From Leptotrichia sp. HSP-536 (lineage in GTDB: Bacteria > Fusobacteriota > Fusobacteriia > Fusobacteriales > Leptotrichiaceae): a stretch of DNA of 64,000 nt. The stretch lies in NCBI RefSeq assembly GCF_041199985.1, contig NZ_CP165647.1:930001-994000 (forward strand). Direction: 5' to 3'. Every line of letters begins with the position of its first letter. The first letter of the stretch is position 1. The notes under the pieces are model-generated. The model saw nothing but the letters and a program-made list of their open reading frames with translations. It was not told the origin of the DNA and ran no database searches. Below, piece by piece: positions 51,487 through 58,447 of this stretch. The position numbers were made by a program, and so were the translations under genes.

Positions 51487-52503
51487 TTACCAAGTAATGT
51501 CATTTAATTTTTCAGCCATTTCTAAAGTTGATAAATTTTCTATATTTTCAATATTTAAAAGAGATTTTAATTCATAATATTTATTCTTTCTTATTCCTCC
51601 TGAAGTTAATTTTTTAAATTCTGTTGGACAAAAATCATTGTCGTCAAATAAAAAGAAGATATGTCCTTTTGAAATATCGCCATAGCCGTAAATTTTTGGG
51701 AATGCCCTTATTGTATTGATGATTCTGTTTTCTTCCTCGTTAGTAATTTCCGCATTGCCTGAAATTTTTTTAGTAATTAATGTTCCTTCTTCTGTAAGTT
51801 CAGCCAAAAAAACTTTGTTTACTTTTCCAATATATTTCACTTCTTTTGCAGTATATATTCCAGTAAATTTATGATTTGAATATCTTCTAGACTCAGGCTG
51901 GAAGTATAAACGATACTTTTCGTTTAATTCAAAACTTTTATTGCATGGAACGATTCTGAATACGTTTTTTATTAAATTCGTTGAACTGCAATAATCAAAA
52001 AAGTCTTTTGACAAATGGTATAATTCTTCGTTAAAATTATATTCTTCTGTAATTTTTTCAAGCGAAGAAAGCAAATCATAAAAAGTTATTGCAACAAAAT
52101 CAAAATTATAAATTCTTATTTTTTGATTTATAGATTTTATGGTAGTTTCATCAAAGGTAGAATCACTTATGTGAATTAATATGTTTGTTCCAGCTGAATT
52201 TTCGTTTTTGCAATAATTAATAAGTTTATTTGCATTATTTAATCCTGTAATCTTGGTTTCAATAATTATTTTTGTTGCTTTTGTCTGAATATGTCCGTCT
52301 ATAATTTCTCCTTCATTTTGTGATTTTTGCTGTTTAAAAACAGGGATAACTTTATAATTGATATGTTCTGGAAGAATATCGTTTATGAACAGTTCATAAA
52401 TTTTTGGATTTATTCTATACATATTTGATAAAAGTAATAGAATATTATTTGTAACAGTATTTTCTACTTTAGAATAAATTTGAAATGGATTAATAAATCC
52501 CAT
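51487..52503 (-). CDS. Orphan PD-(D/E)XK nuclease-like protein
   Basis: A 338-aa protein starting MGFINPFQIYSKVENTVTNN. The segment EIIDGHIQTKATKIIIETKI gives D69, E82 and K84, the spacing of a PD-(D/E)XK nuclease core (D, then ExK on the next strand). Similar full-length proteins with the same INPF-x-IYSK-x-ENTVTNN start occur in many bacteria as uncharacterised PD-(D/E)XK members. No modification or partner gene is adjacent. AGGAGG before the ATG. Role unknown; restriction or phage defence is conceivable. Confidence 0.65.
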   Translation of the reverse strand: MGFINPFQIYSKVENTVTNNILLLLSNMYRINPKIYELFINDILPEHINYKVIPVFKQQKSQNEGEIIDGHIQTKATKIIIETKITGLNNANKLINYCKNENSAGTNILIHISDSTFDETTIKSINQKIRIYNFDFVAITFYDLLSSLEKITEEYNFNEELYHLSKDFFDYCSSTNLIKNVFRIVPCNKSFELNEKYRLYFQPESRRYSNHKFTGIYTAKEVKYIGKVNKVFLAELTEEGTLITKKISGNAEITNEEENRIINTIRAFPKIYGYGDISKGHIFFLFDDNDFCPTEFKKLTSGGIRKNKYYELKSLLNIENIENLSTLEMAEKLNDITW

Positions 52504-52664
52504 AAAAACCTCCTTATTTGCTTTTGAAATTATAGTTTTCTTTTAATTATACTATATTTTTTATCATTTTTACTTACAAAATAATTAAATTATAGTTAAT
52601 TTTATAGATTGTTATATAATAATTTTAAATTTACAATTTTCAAAACGTTAATAAATACACAACC

Positions 52665-52693
52665 TTGATAAATACAATACTTTGTGATAAAAT
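52665..52693 (+). promoter_or_regulatory. purH promoter
   Basis: TTGATA, 17 nt and TAAAAT, about 35 nt before the purH ATG. The leader is too short for a purine riboswitch. Confidence 0.65.
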
Positions 52694-52728
52694 AAATTAA
52701 CAAAAATATATTGGAGGAATGATACCGA

Positions 52729-54249
52729 ATGAAAAAAAGAGCTTTGATTAGTGTTTTTGATAAGACTGGGATATTGGAATTTGCACAATTTCTAGATAAA
52801 AAGGGTGTTGAGATTGTTTCTACTGGAGGGACTTATAAGTTTTTGAAGGAAAATGGGCTGGATGTTGTGGAAATATCTGAAGTTACAAAGTTTAAGGAAA
52901 TGCTGGATGGTAGGGTAAAAACATTGCATCCGAATATTCATGGTGGAATTTTGGCGATTAGGGACAATAAGGGGCATATGGATACAATAAAGGCTGAAGG
53001 CATTGAAACGATAGACTTTGTTGCGGTTAATTTATATCCGTTTTTCAGAGAAGTTCAGGCAGACAAAACTTTTGACGAAAAAATCGAATTTATCGACATA
53101 GGCGGGCCTACAATGCTTCGTTCGGCTGCAAAATCATTCAAAGACGTTACAGTTATCTGCGAAACAGAAGATTATGCGAAAGTTATGGAAGAAATTGAAA
53201 ATAATGGGGAAGTTTCATTTGAAACGAAAAAAAGACTGGCTGGGAAGGTATTTAACTTGACATCAGCTTATGATGCGGCTATTTCTAACTTCTTGCTGGA
53301 TGAGGAATATCCGAAATACTTGAATGTTTCGTATGAAAAGAAATTTGACTTGAGATATGGGGAAAATCCTCACCAATCGGCTGCTTATTATGTTTCAACT
53401 ATTGAAAATGGAAGTATGAAGGATTTTGTCCAGTTAAATGGAAAAGAATTGTCGTTTAATAATATCAGGGATATGGATATTGCTTGGAAAGTGGCAAATG
53501 AATTTGATGAAATTGCCTGCTGTGCTGTAAAACATTCGACTCCTTGCGGTGTAGCAGTTGCAGATGACGTTTTCACAGCTTACAAGAAAGCTCATGACTG
53601 TGATCCAGTATCAATTTTTGGTGGAATAGTTGCGATTAATAGAGAAATTGATGCAGAAACTGCACGGGAACTGCACAAAATTTTCCTAGAAATCGTTATT
53701 GCTCCAGCATTTACTGAGGAAGCTATGGAAATATTAAAATCCAAGAAAAATTTGAGAGTAATAAAATGCGAAATTGCAAAACCTCAGGATAAAGTGGAAT
53801 ATGTAAAAGTTGACGGCGGAATATTAGTTCAGCAGACAAATCGAAAAATGATTGACAATATGGAAGTTGTAACAAAAAAACAGCCAACAGAACAAGAGTT
53901 AAAAGATATGGAACTTGGAATGAAAGTCGTAAAACACGTAAAATCAAATGCAATCGTGGTAGTAAAAGATGGAGCTGCAACAGGAGTTGGAACAGGACAG
54001 ACAAATAGAATTTGGGCAACTCAGCACGCACTTGAACACGCCAAAGGAGACTCAGATTCACTAGAAGGAGCAGTTTTGGCATCAGACGCATTTTTCCCAT
54101 TCAGAGACTGTGTAGACGAAGCTGCTAAATACGGTATCAAGGCATTAGTGCAGCCAGGTGGCTCAATTAGAGACAAAGAATCAATTGAGGCTGCTGATGA
54201 ACATAAAATGACTATGGTATTTACTGGAATTAGACATTTTAAACATTAA
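52729..54249 (+). CDS. purH: Bifunctional AICAR transformylase / IMP cyclohydrolase
   Basis: Last two steps of IMP synthesis. 506 aa: N-terminal MGS-like cyclohydrolase domain (RALISVFDKTGILEFAQFLD, LHPNIHGGILAIRD, DIGGPTMLRSAAKS) and C-terminal transformylase domain (LRYGENPHQSAAYY, KHSTPCGVAVAD, SDAFFPFRDCVDEAAKYG, ending GIRHFKH). GGAGG lies 10 nt before the ATG. It stands 18.5 kb from the main pur operon with its own promoter and terminator; purD is not in the window. Confidence 0.97.
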   Translation: MKKRALISVFDKTGILEFAQFLDKKGVEIVSTGGTYKFLKENGLDVVEISEVTKFKEMLDGRVKTLHPNIHGGILAIRDNKGHMDTIKAEGIETIDFVAVNLYPFFREVQADKTFDEKIEFIDIGGPTMLRSAAKSFKDVTVICETEDYAKVMEEIENNGEVSFETKKRLAGKVFNLTSAYDAAISNFLLDEEYPKYLNVSYEKKFDLRYGENPHQSAAYYVSTIENGSMKDFVQLNGKELSFNNIRDMDIAWKVANEFDEIACCAVKHSTPCGVAVADDVFTAYKKAHDCDPVSIFGGIVAINREIDAETARELHKIFLEIVIAPAFTEEAMEILKSKKNLRVIKCEIAKPQDKVEYVKVDGGILVQQTNRKMIDNMEVVTKKQPTEQELKDMELGMKVVKHVKSNAIVVVKDGAATGVGTGQTNRIWATQHALEHAKGDSDSLEGAVLASDAFFPFRDCVDEAAKYGIKALVQPGGSIRDKESIEAADEHKMTMVFTGIRHFKH

Positions 54250-54268
54250 TTTCAAAAGTTGAAAAAAA

Positions 54269-54295
54269 CAGGATTAGTTTTAGTCCTGCTTTTTT
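54269..54295 (+). terminator. Terminator after purH
   Basis: CAGGATTA-GTTT-TAGTCCTG (8 bp) followed by CTTTTTTC, and preceded by A7. Confidence 0.85.
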
Positions 54296-54348
54296 CAGCA
54301 AATTAACAAAAATTTTAACAAATTCTTAAAATTTATAAAATTAAATCC

Positions 54349-54377
54349 TTGACAAATAAATAAAATTATGATACTCT
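54349..54377 (+). promoter_or_regulatory. tRNA-Lys promoter
   Basis: TTGACA, 17 nt and TACTCT preceded by TGA (TGn extended -10), about 33 nt before the tRNA. Confidence 0.6.
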
Positions 54378-54410
54378 AATTATGTTGTTTGAAAAAGTAA
54401 CGTATAATTT

Positions 54411-54487
54411 GGGACTGTAGCTCAACTGGTCAGAGCAACCGACTCTTAATCGGTAGGTTGTGGGTTCGATCCCCACCAGTCCCACCA
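54411..54487 (+). tRNA. tRNA-Lys (anticodon CTT)
   Basis: A complete cloverleaf of 77 nt: acceptor GGGACTG/CAGTCCC, D stem GCTC/GAGC, anticodon stem ACCGA/TCGGT with loop CTCTTAA (anticodon CTT, reads AAG), variable AGGTT, T arm GTGGG-TTCGATC-CCCAC, encoded ACCA end. No integrated element or attachment-site duplication is visible at its 3' end. It has its own promoter and terminator. Confidence 0.96.
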
Positions 54488-54518
54488 TCATCTTCTATAA
54501 AATATAATATTAATGTAT

Positions 54519-54547
54519 AATAAGAGTGTATAGGCTCTTATTTTTTT
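54519..54547 (+). terminator. Terminator after the tRNA
   Basis: AATAAGAG, 8-nt loop and CTCTTATT followed by T5. A decayed look-alike (GAGAGTTATAGGCTCTTTTTT) occurs at 55087-55107, suggesting a small local duplication. Confidence 0.85.
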
Positions 54548-54587
54548 ATTAATTTTAAAGGTTAAAAAAATTTTTTAGATAAGGTTC

Positions 54588-54616
54588 TTGACAATACGTT
54601 TAATACAAGTTATACT
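54588..54616 (+). promoter_or_regulatory. Strong promoter of the HicA-like gene
   Basis: TTGACA, 17 nt and TATACT: one of the best promoters in the window. It drives a ~100-nt untranslated leader before the toxin ATG. Confidence 0.7.
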
Positions 54617-54725
54617 TATACTGAAATTGAAAGTGATTTTTTAAAAAAAACTTCTTGAGTTTTAAATTCTTAAATATCTTCTAAATAAGATTTAACTGTT
54701 TAAATTTATGCTAGGAGGTATTACT

Positions 54726-54920
54726 ATGAAATCAGTATCTTCAGATATGGTAATAAGAAAACTAAAAAGAGAATTGAAAGTTCGAGAAGTAAGAGGAAAA
54801 GGAAGTCATCGTCAATTTATACTTCCTAATGGTCATAAAGTAACAGTTCCACATCCAAAAAAGGATCTGATTATTAAAACATTAAGAAGTATTGAAAAAC
54901 AGACTGGGATTAAATTCTAA
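54726..54920 (+). CDS. hicA: HicA-family toxin without a HicB partner
   Basis: A 64-aa dsRBD-like mRNA interferase. MKSVSSDMVIRKLKRELKVR is followed by EVRGKGSHRQFILPNGHKVT, with the catalytic His in the G-S-H motif, and VPHPKKDLIIKTLRSIEKQT, all standard. The ATG at 54726 follows AGGAGG by 7 nt. HicB antitoxin genes normally follow within a few bases, but no HicB-like frame is found in the next 680 nt or upstream. A stem (GGGATTA-AATTC-TAATCCC, 54906-54924) overlapping the stop codon, then TTCTTGTTTT, may terminate the transcript. Confidence 0.88.
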   Translation: MKSVSSDMVIRKLKRELKVREVRGKGSHRQFILPNGHKVTVPHPKKDLIIKTLRSIEKQTGIKF

Positions 54921-54966
54921 TCCCTTCTTGTTTTCATTAAAAAATATTGTCCCATAATTTGAATGG

Positions 54967-55002
54967 GATTTAGAGTACCCCAAAAATGAAGGGGACTAAA
55001 AC
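54967..55002 (+). CRISPR. Solitary type VI-A (Cas13a) CRISPR repeat
   Basis: A 36-nt unit starting GATTTAGAGTACCCC, with loop AAAAAT, ending GAAGGGGACTAAAAC. From memory it differs from the Leptotrichia wadei Cas13a repeat at only two positions, and its CCCC-AAAAATGAA-GGGG stem-loop is the same as that of L. buccalis. A single intact copy is present; a very degenerate second copy might begin at 55035 (AATTTAGA...TAAAAAC), which would leave a ~32-nt spacer. No cas13a gene is within the window. It lies 46 nt after hicA on the same strand. Confidence 0.85.
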
Positions 55003-55218
55003 TTCTTCTGAAAAGAAAAGTATGATAAATTTTTAATTTAGAATCTTTTAAAATTATTCATATAAAATAAAAACCCAAGTGTTATTGAGAGTTATAGGCT
55101 CTTTTTTATTTAAAAAATATCAAAAAGAAAAAAACATTACTATGTGTAAAATACGTGTTGCTGTATTTTGTAATTTAAGAAAATGATATGAGAAAAATGA
55201 ATATAGGAGTTGATAATT
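55003..55218. other. Gene-free stretch after the lone repeat
   Basis: The first ~30 nt would be the guide of the lone repeat if transcribed and contains a small self-complementary hairpin (TTCTT-CTGAA-AAGAA). A weak terminator-like hairpin GAGAG-TTATAGG-CTCTTTTTT lies at 55087-55107. Nothing else is recognised. Confidence 0.4.
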
Positions 55219-55375
55219 CTGAATTTATTTGAATGTATCTTAGGCTTTGCAAGTGATTTGGCTGGAGAAGAGAAAGTTGAGTGTTGGTTAAAATTTTATT
55301 GGATTCGTTTTTTGAGTAGCAGTTTTGGGAGTTTATTGGATAATAGATAGTGGAATACGATTTGGGGCTGGATAA
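55219..55375 (+). pseudogene. Remnant of a small membrane-protein gene
   Basis: Behind AGGAG, a CTG (perhaps a mutated ATG) opens NLFECILGFASDLAGEEKVE then CWLKFYWIRFL; after removal of one base near 55315 the frame continues VAVLGVYWIIDSGIRFGAG to a TAA at 55375. The combined 52 residues look like a small membrane protein (amphipathic start, one hydrophobic helix). I do not know the family. Frame shift and missing ATG argue that it is dead. Confidence 0.35.
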
Positions 55376-55437
55376 AGTCCTTTTTGTCTCTAATTGAAAA
55401 ATTTTAAAAAATATTTATAAAAAATTTTGCAATTGTC

Positions 55438-55607
55438 TTGAAAATTAGTAAAAAATATGATAAACTTAATAGGTTATTGAATAAAAGGATATTCCGCTTT
55501 TATTGTTGCTACCAGTTTTATAAAGGATTTATAAGCAAGAAAAGTTTTTAAATTGGTGAGATTGGTATAGATAGAAAGAATGTCTTAGAAAGAAGGGAGT
55601 GAATTTC
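55438..55607 (+). promoter_or_regulatory. rplS promoter and structured leader
   Basis: TTGAAA (55438-55443), 17 nt and TAAACT with an upstream TGA (extended -10) give a ~130-nt leader. The leader can fold: TTGCT (55505) pairs with AGCAA, and within it TTATAAA-GGA-TTTATAA forms a clean hairpin; ACCA upstream can pair with TTGGT (55553). L19 leaders that autoregulate the gene are known in other bacteria; this may be one. Confidence 0.45.
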
Positions 55608-55958
55608 TTGAAAGAGAAATTAATCGAATTAGTAGAAAAAAATTATTTGAAAGCTGACGTACCTCAATTTAAAGCAGGGGATACAGTTGCTGTTCACTAC
55701 AAAGTAAAAGAGGGAAACAAAGAAAGAATACAGGTTTTTGAAGGTGTAGTTATTAGAGTTTCTGGTGGAAGCGTTGCTAAAAACTTCACAGTTAGAAAAG
55801 TATCTTCAGGAATCGGTGTAGAAAGAATCATTCCTTTAAATTCTCCATTAGTAGAAAAAATCGAAGTTAAGAGAATTGGTAAAGTAAGAAGAGCTAAACT
55901 ATACTACTTAAGAAACTTATCAGGAAAAGCTGCTAGAATTAAAGAAATCAGAAAGTAG
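55608..55958 (+). CDS. rplS: 50S ribosomal protein L19
   Basis: A 116-aa protein at the 30S-50S interface. It has the family signature QVFEGVVIRVSGGSVAKNFT, VRKVSSGIGVERIIPLNSPL and VRRAKLYYLRNLSGKAARIK. I chose the TTG at 55608 (giving MKEKLIELVEKN, the usual L19 start) because AAGGGAG lies 8 nt ahead; a GTG three codons earlier overlaps that site. In many bacteria rplS follows trmD; here it is alone. Confidence 0.95.
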   Translation: MKEKLIELVEKNYLKADVPQFKAGDTVAVHYKVKEGNKERIQVFEGVVIRVSGGSVAKNFTVRKVSSGIGVERIIPLNSPLVEKIEVKRIGKVRRAKLYYLRNLSGKAARIKEIRK

Positions 55959-55961
55959 CTC

Positions 55962-55990
55962 AAAGGCTAGCAATTTGCTAGCTTTTTATT
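55962..55990 (+). terminator. Terminator after rplS
   Basis: AAAGGCTAGC-AATTT-GCTAGCTTTTT. Confidence 0.85.
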
Positions 55991-56191
55991 TTTAGGATAT
56001 TTTAAATTTATGATTATTTTTACTTAAATTTTGGTTTCTTTTTGATTTTGTGAATTTGATAAAAAAGGGAACTTTATAATTTGATTTTTGCTAATCTAGT
56101 TTATTTGGAGCGAAGGAAAAATTTAGAAAAAGTAAAGTCAGATTGTGTGTAATAATAAAAAAATTATAATAAATAGGAAAGGAAAAAATTG

Positions 56192-57868
56192 ATGAATATG
56201 ATATTGTGGACAATATTTTATCTTATTGTATCGTTAATTTTAATGTATTTTTTCTTTAAGGAAAAATATGTTATCAATCTTTTGAGAGTCAAGGAAGATG
56301 AAATATTAAAAAAAGTTTCACTTGAAAAAAATGAGAAAAATATTATGATTGGGAATGTATTGACAATAGTAGCACTAGTTGTAACGGCGATATTTTTTAT
56401 ACTTATAGATAGAACTCCAGATTCGATTATAAAAATTAAACTTTGGGGAATTTATGGAGTATTTATTCTAAATGTGGTGTTTTATGTGCTTAGAGTGGAA
56501 CACGAATGGATTTTTTTGGGAAATCTTATTATGATGTTTTTAGGAAGACTGATGTTTAATATTTTGGATATGAATTTTTATATTTATTTGGGAATAAATG
56601 TTGTGATTTCATTGATTCTTATTTATTTATTTAAAAGCTTGCCAAAGGAAGAAATTACTGAACAGACAATTTTAAAGGAAGTTACGAAGGATAATAAAAA
56701 GCTGGAAAAAATATTGATGGAATCAAAAATAAAAAATGAAAGTACAGAAGAAATTTTCAAAAAAATGTTTCCAAATGAAAATATTTCAGTAGAAGAAAGA
56801 ATTGCAAAGGAAGAAAGAAAAAGAAGCACATTTGGAAAAGCAATTTCAAGAATCGACAACACCATGCTTGCCATTATTCTAGTAATGGTTATTCAAGTGT
56901 TCTACATTGGAAACTACGTTATTCCATCAGGTTCAATGGAGCCAACGATTGCTATAAAGGATAGAGTTTTTGCAAATATGGTAAAATACCGTTTTACACA
57001 TCCTAAAGTTGGACAAATAATAGCTTTTAAGGAACCGATGACAGATAAAGTAATGTACACAAAAAGATTAGTCGGAGAGCCTGGAACGACTCTTCAAATT
57101 GCTAAAGGGAAAATGGATATAAATAAATTTGAAATAGCAAATGTTGATAATAGACCAGTTTATCCTTCATTTTCTGGAGATAAAAGAAAATTTGAAGAAG
57201 ATTTTAAAAAATATACTGAACAAGTAAATGAATTTAATGCAAATAAACTTCAAAATGTTGGTGGAGCTATAATGACAAATGATAAAAAATCAGAAATTTT
57301 GGAAAAAGTAACACCGCAAAAAGTATATTTGCCAGAAGGTATTCTTATGAATAATAAAATTTACATTCCTAAAAAAGGTGATAAAGTAAAATTGGATAAA
57401 ATTATTGCAATTAACAAAGTTTTTGGGAAAATTGATGACGGAACTTTGGTAGGACAAGTAGACTGGGAAAGCTATTATGATGGAAAAGGGTATAAAAATT
57501 TTACAGGAAAAGAATTTTTGGAATTAATAAAAACGGATAAAAATTTCAAGGATATAATTGGAAATGACGATGAATTGAATGCAAATCCTGCGAATGTATT
57601 AACAAATGCTTATTATACATTCACTTTAAAAGTGGAAGGCAGAGATGAAATGGTTATGCCAATTATGGATTTCAAATATAATGATGAATTATTTAAGAAA
57701 CTTTTAAATGGTGAAACAATAACGCTTGACAAAAATTATTATATGGCTATGGGAGATAATACGGCAAATAGTAAGGATACAAGATATTTTGGACTTGTGT
57801 CTGAACCAAGAATTAAGGGTGAGCTGTTAATTAGATGGTGGCCATTAAGTAGAATAGGGTTATTATAA
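56192..57868 (+). CDS. lepB: Signal peptidase I with extended membrane domain and large insertion
   Basis: Membrane serine protease removing Sec/Tat signal peptides. The catalytic Ser is in IPSGSMEPTI (about residue 248) and Lys in MYTKRLVGEPG (about 291), with the C-terminal box MGDNTANSKDTRYFG. At 558 aa it is far larger than usual (180-330): there are about five N-terminal transmembrane helices, a charged ~60-residue linker (~152-220), a further helix, and a ~190-residue insertion between the Lys box and the last box. ATG at 56192 preferred over the adjacent TTG at 56189. Confidence 0.9.
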   Translation: MNMILWTIFYLIVSLILMYFFFKEKYVINLLRVKEDEILKKVSLEKNEKNIMIGNVLTIVALVVTAIFFILIDRTPDSIIKIKLWGIYGVFILNVVFYVLRVEHEWIFLGNLIMMFLGRLMFNILDMNFYIYLGINVVISLILIYLFKSLPKEEITEQTILKEVTKDNKKLEKILMESKIKNESTEEIFKKMFPNENISVEERIAKEERKRSTFGKAISRIDNTMLAIILVMVIQVFYIGNYVIPSGSMEPTIAIKDRVFANMVKYRFTHPKVGQIIAFKEPMTDKVMYTKRLVGEPGTTLQIAKGKMDINKFEIANVDNRPVYPSFSGDKRKFEEDFKKYTEQVNEFNANKLQNVGGAIMTNDKKSEILEKVTPQKVYLPEGILMNNKIYIPKKGDKVKLDKIIAINKVFGKIDDGTLVGQVDWESYYDGKGYKNFTGKEFLELIKTDKNFKDIIGNDDELNANPANVLTNAYYTFTLKVEGRDEMVMPIMDFKYNDELFKKLLNGETITLDKNYYMAMGDNTANSKDTRYFGLVSEPRIKGELLIRWWPLSRIGLL

Positions 57869-57892
57869 AATTAAATTGGAGAATTGAATAGA

Positions 57893-58417
57893 ATGGAAAA
57901 TATTGTGGATGAATTGACATTGATTCATAATGAAAACTTTGAAAATAAAGTTGAAAATAAATATTTTTCTGAAATGATTTTGAATGGGCAGTATGAAATA
58001 TACTGCTTATTTAATTTTGGAGAAGAAAATAATAAGATAATAAAGTTAAAAAAAGAATCAAATGTTGATAATGAAAAAGTGATAAATCTGAGAAAAAATA
58101 ATAATACTGAAAAAAAAATCTTGGGATATATTGTATTTTATGGTACAATAGAGAACACGGATATTTTCGAGATAGCAATAAAAAAAGAATATCAAGGGCA
58201 AAGTTTTGGTGAAAAATTACTAAAGGAAAGTATGGAAGATATTGTAAAGAAAAATATAAATGGAAATTTTTCTAAAAATAAATTTATGCTTGAAGTAAAT
58301 GAAAAAAATGTAAAGGCACTAAAACTTTATGAAAAAATTGGATTTGAAAGAATATCAATTAGAAAAAATTATTATGGAAAAAATGAAAATGCAATGATAA
58401 TGATGAAAATCATATAA
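57893..58417 (+). CDS. rimI: GNAT acetyltransferase, RimI-like
   Basis: A 174-aa N-acetyltransferase: GYIVFYGTIENTDIFEIAIK, the acetyl-CoA loop EYQGQSFGEKLLKESM (Q-x-x-G-x-G/S), and LEVNEKNVKALKLYEKIGFE plus RKNYY, typical of ribosomal-protein-S18 alanine acetyltransferase. A lysine/asparagine-rich insertion lies at residues ~45-70. ATG at 57893 (GGAG 11 nt upstream) is preferred to the TTG 3 codons earlier. Sits 24 nt after lepB and 30 nt before the helicase gene. Confidence 0.8.
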   Translation: MENIVDELTLIHNENFENKVENKYFSEMILNGQYEIYCLFNFGEENNKIIKLKKESNVDNEKVINLRKNNNTEKKILGYIVFYGTIENTDIFEIAIKKEYQGQSFGEKLLKESMEDIVKKNINGNFSKNKFMLEVNEKNVKALKLYEKIGFERISIRKNYYGKNENAMIMMKII

Positions 58418-58447
58418 ACATTATTAAAACTAAAGTAAGGGAGAGAA

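Noticed and set aside
54411..54487. tRNA-Lys as an integration site of a mobile element
   Set aside because: No integrase, no direct repeat of the tRNA 3' end and no element-like genes follow.
55035..55074. Second type VI-A repeat after the lone one
   Set aside because: AATTTAGA at the start and TAAAAAC at the end resemble the repeat, but the CCCC/GGGG stem is absent and length is 40 nt; in AT-rich DNA this can be chance. Kept only as a remark.
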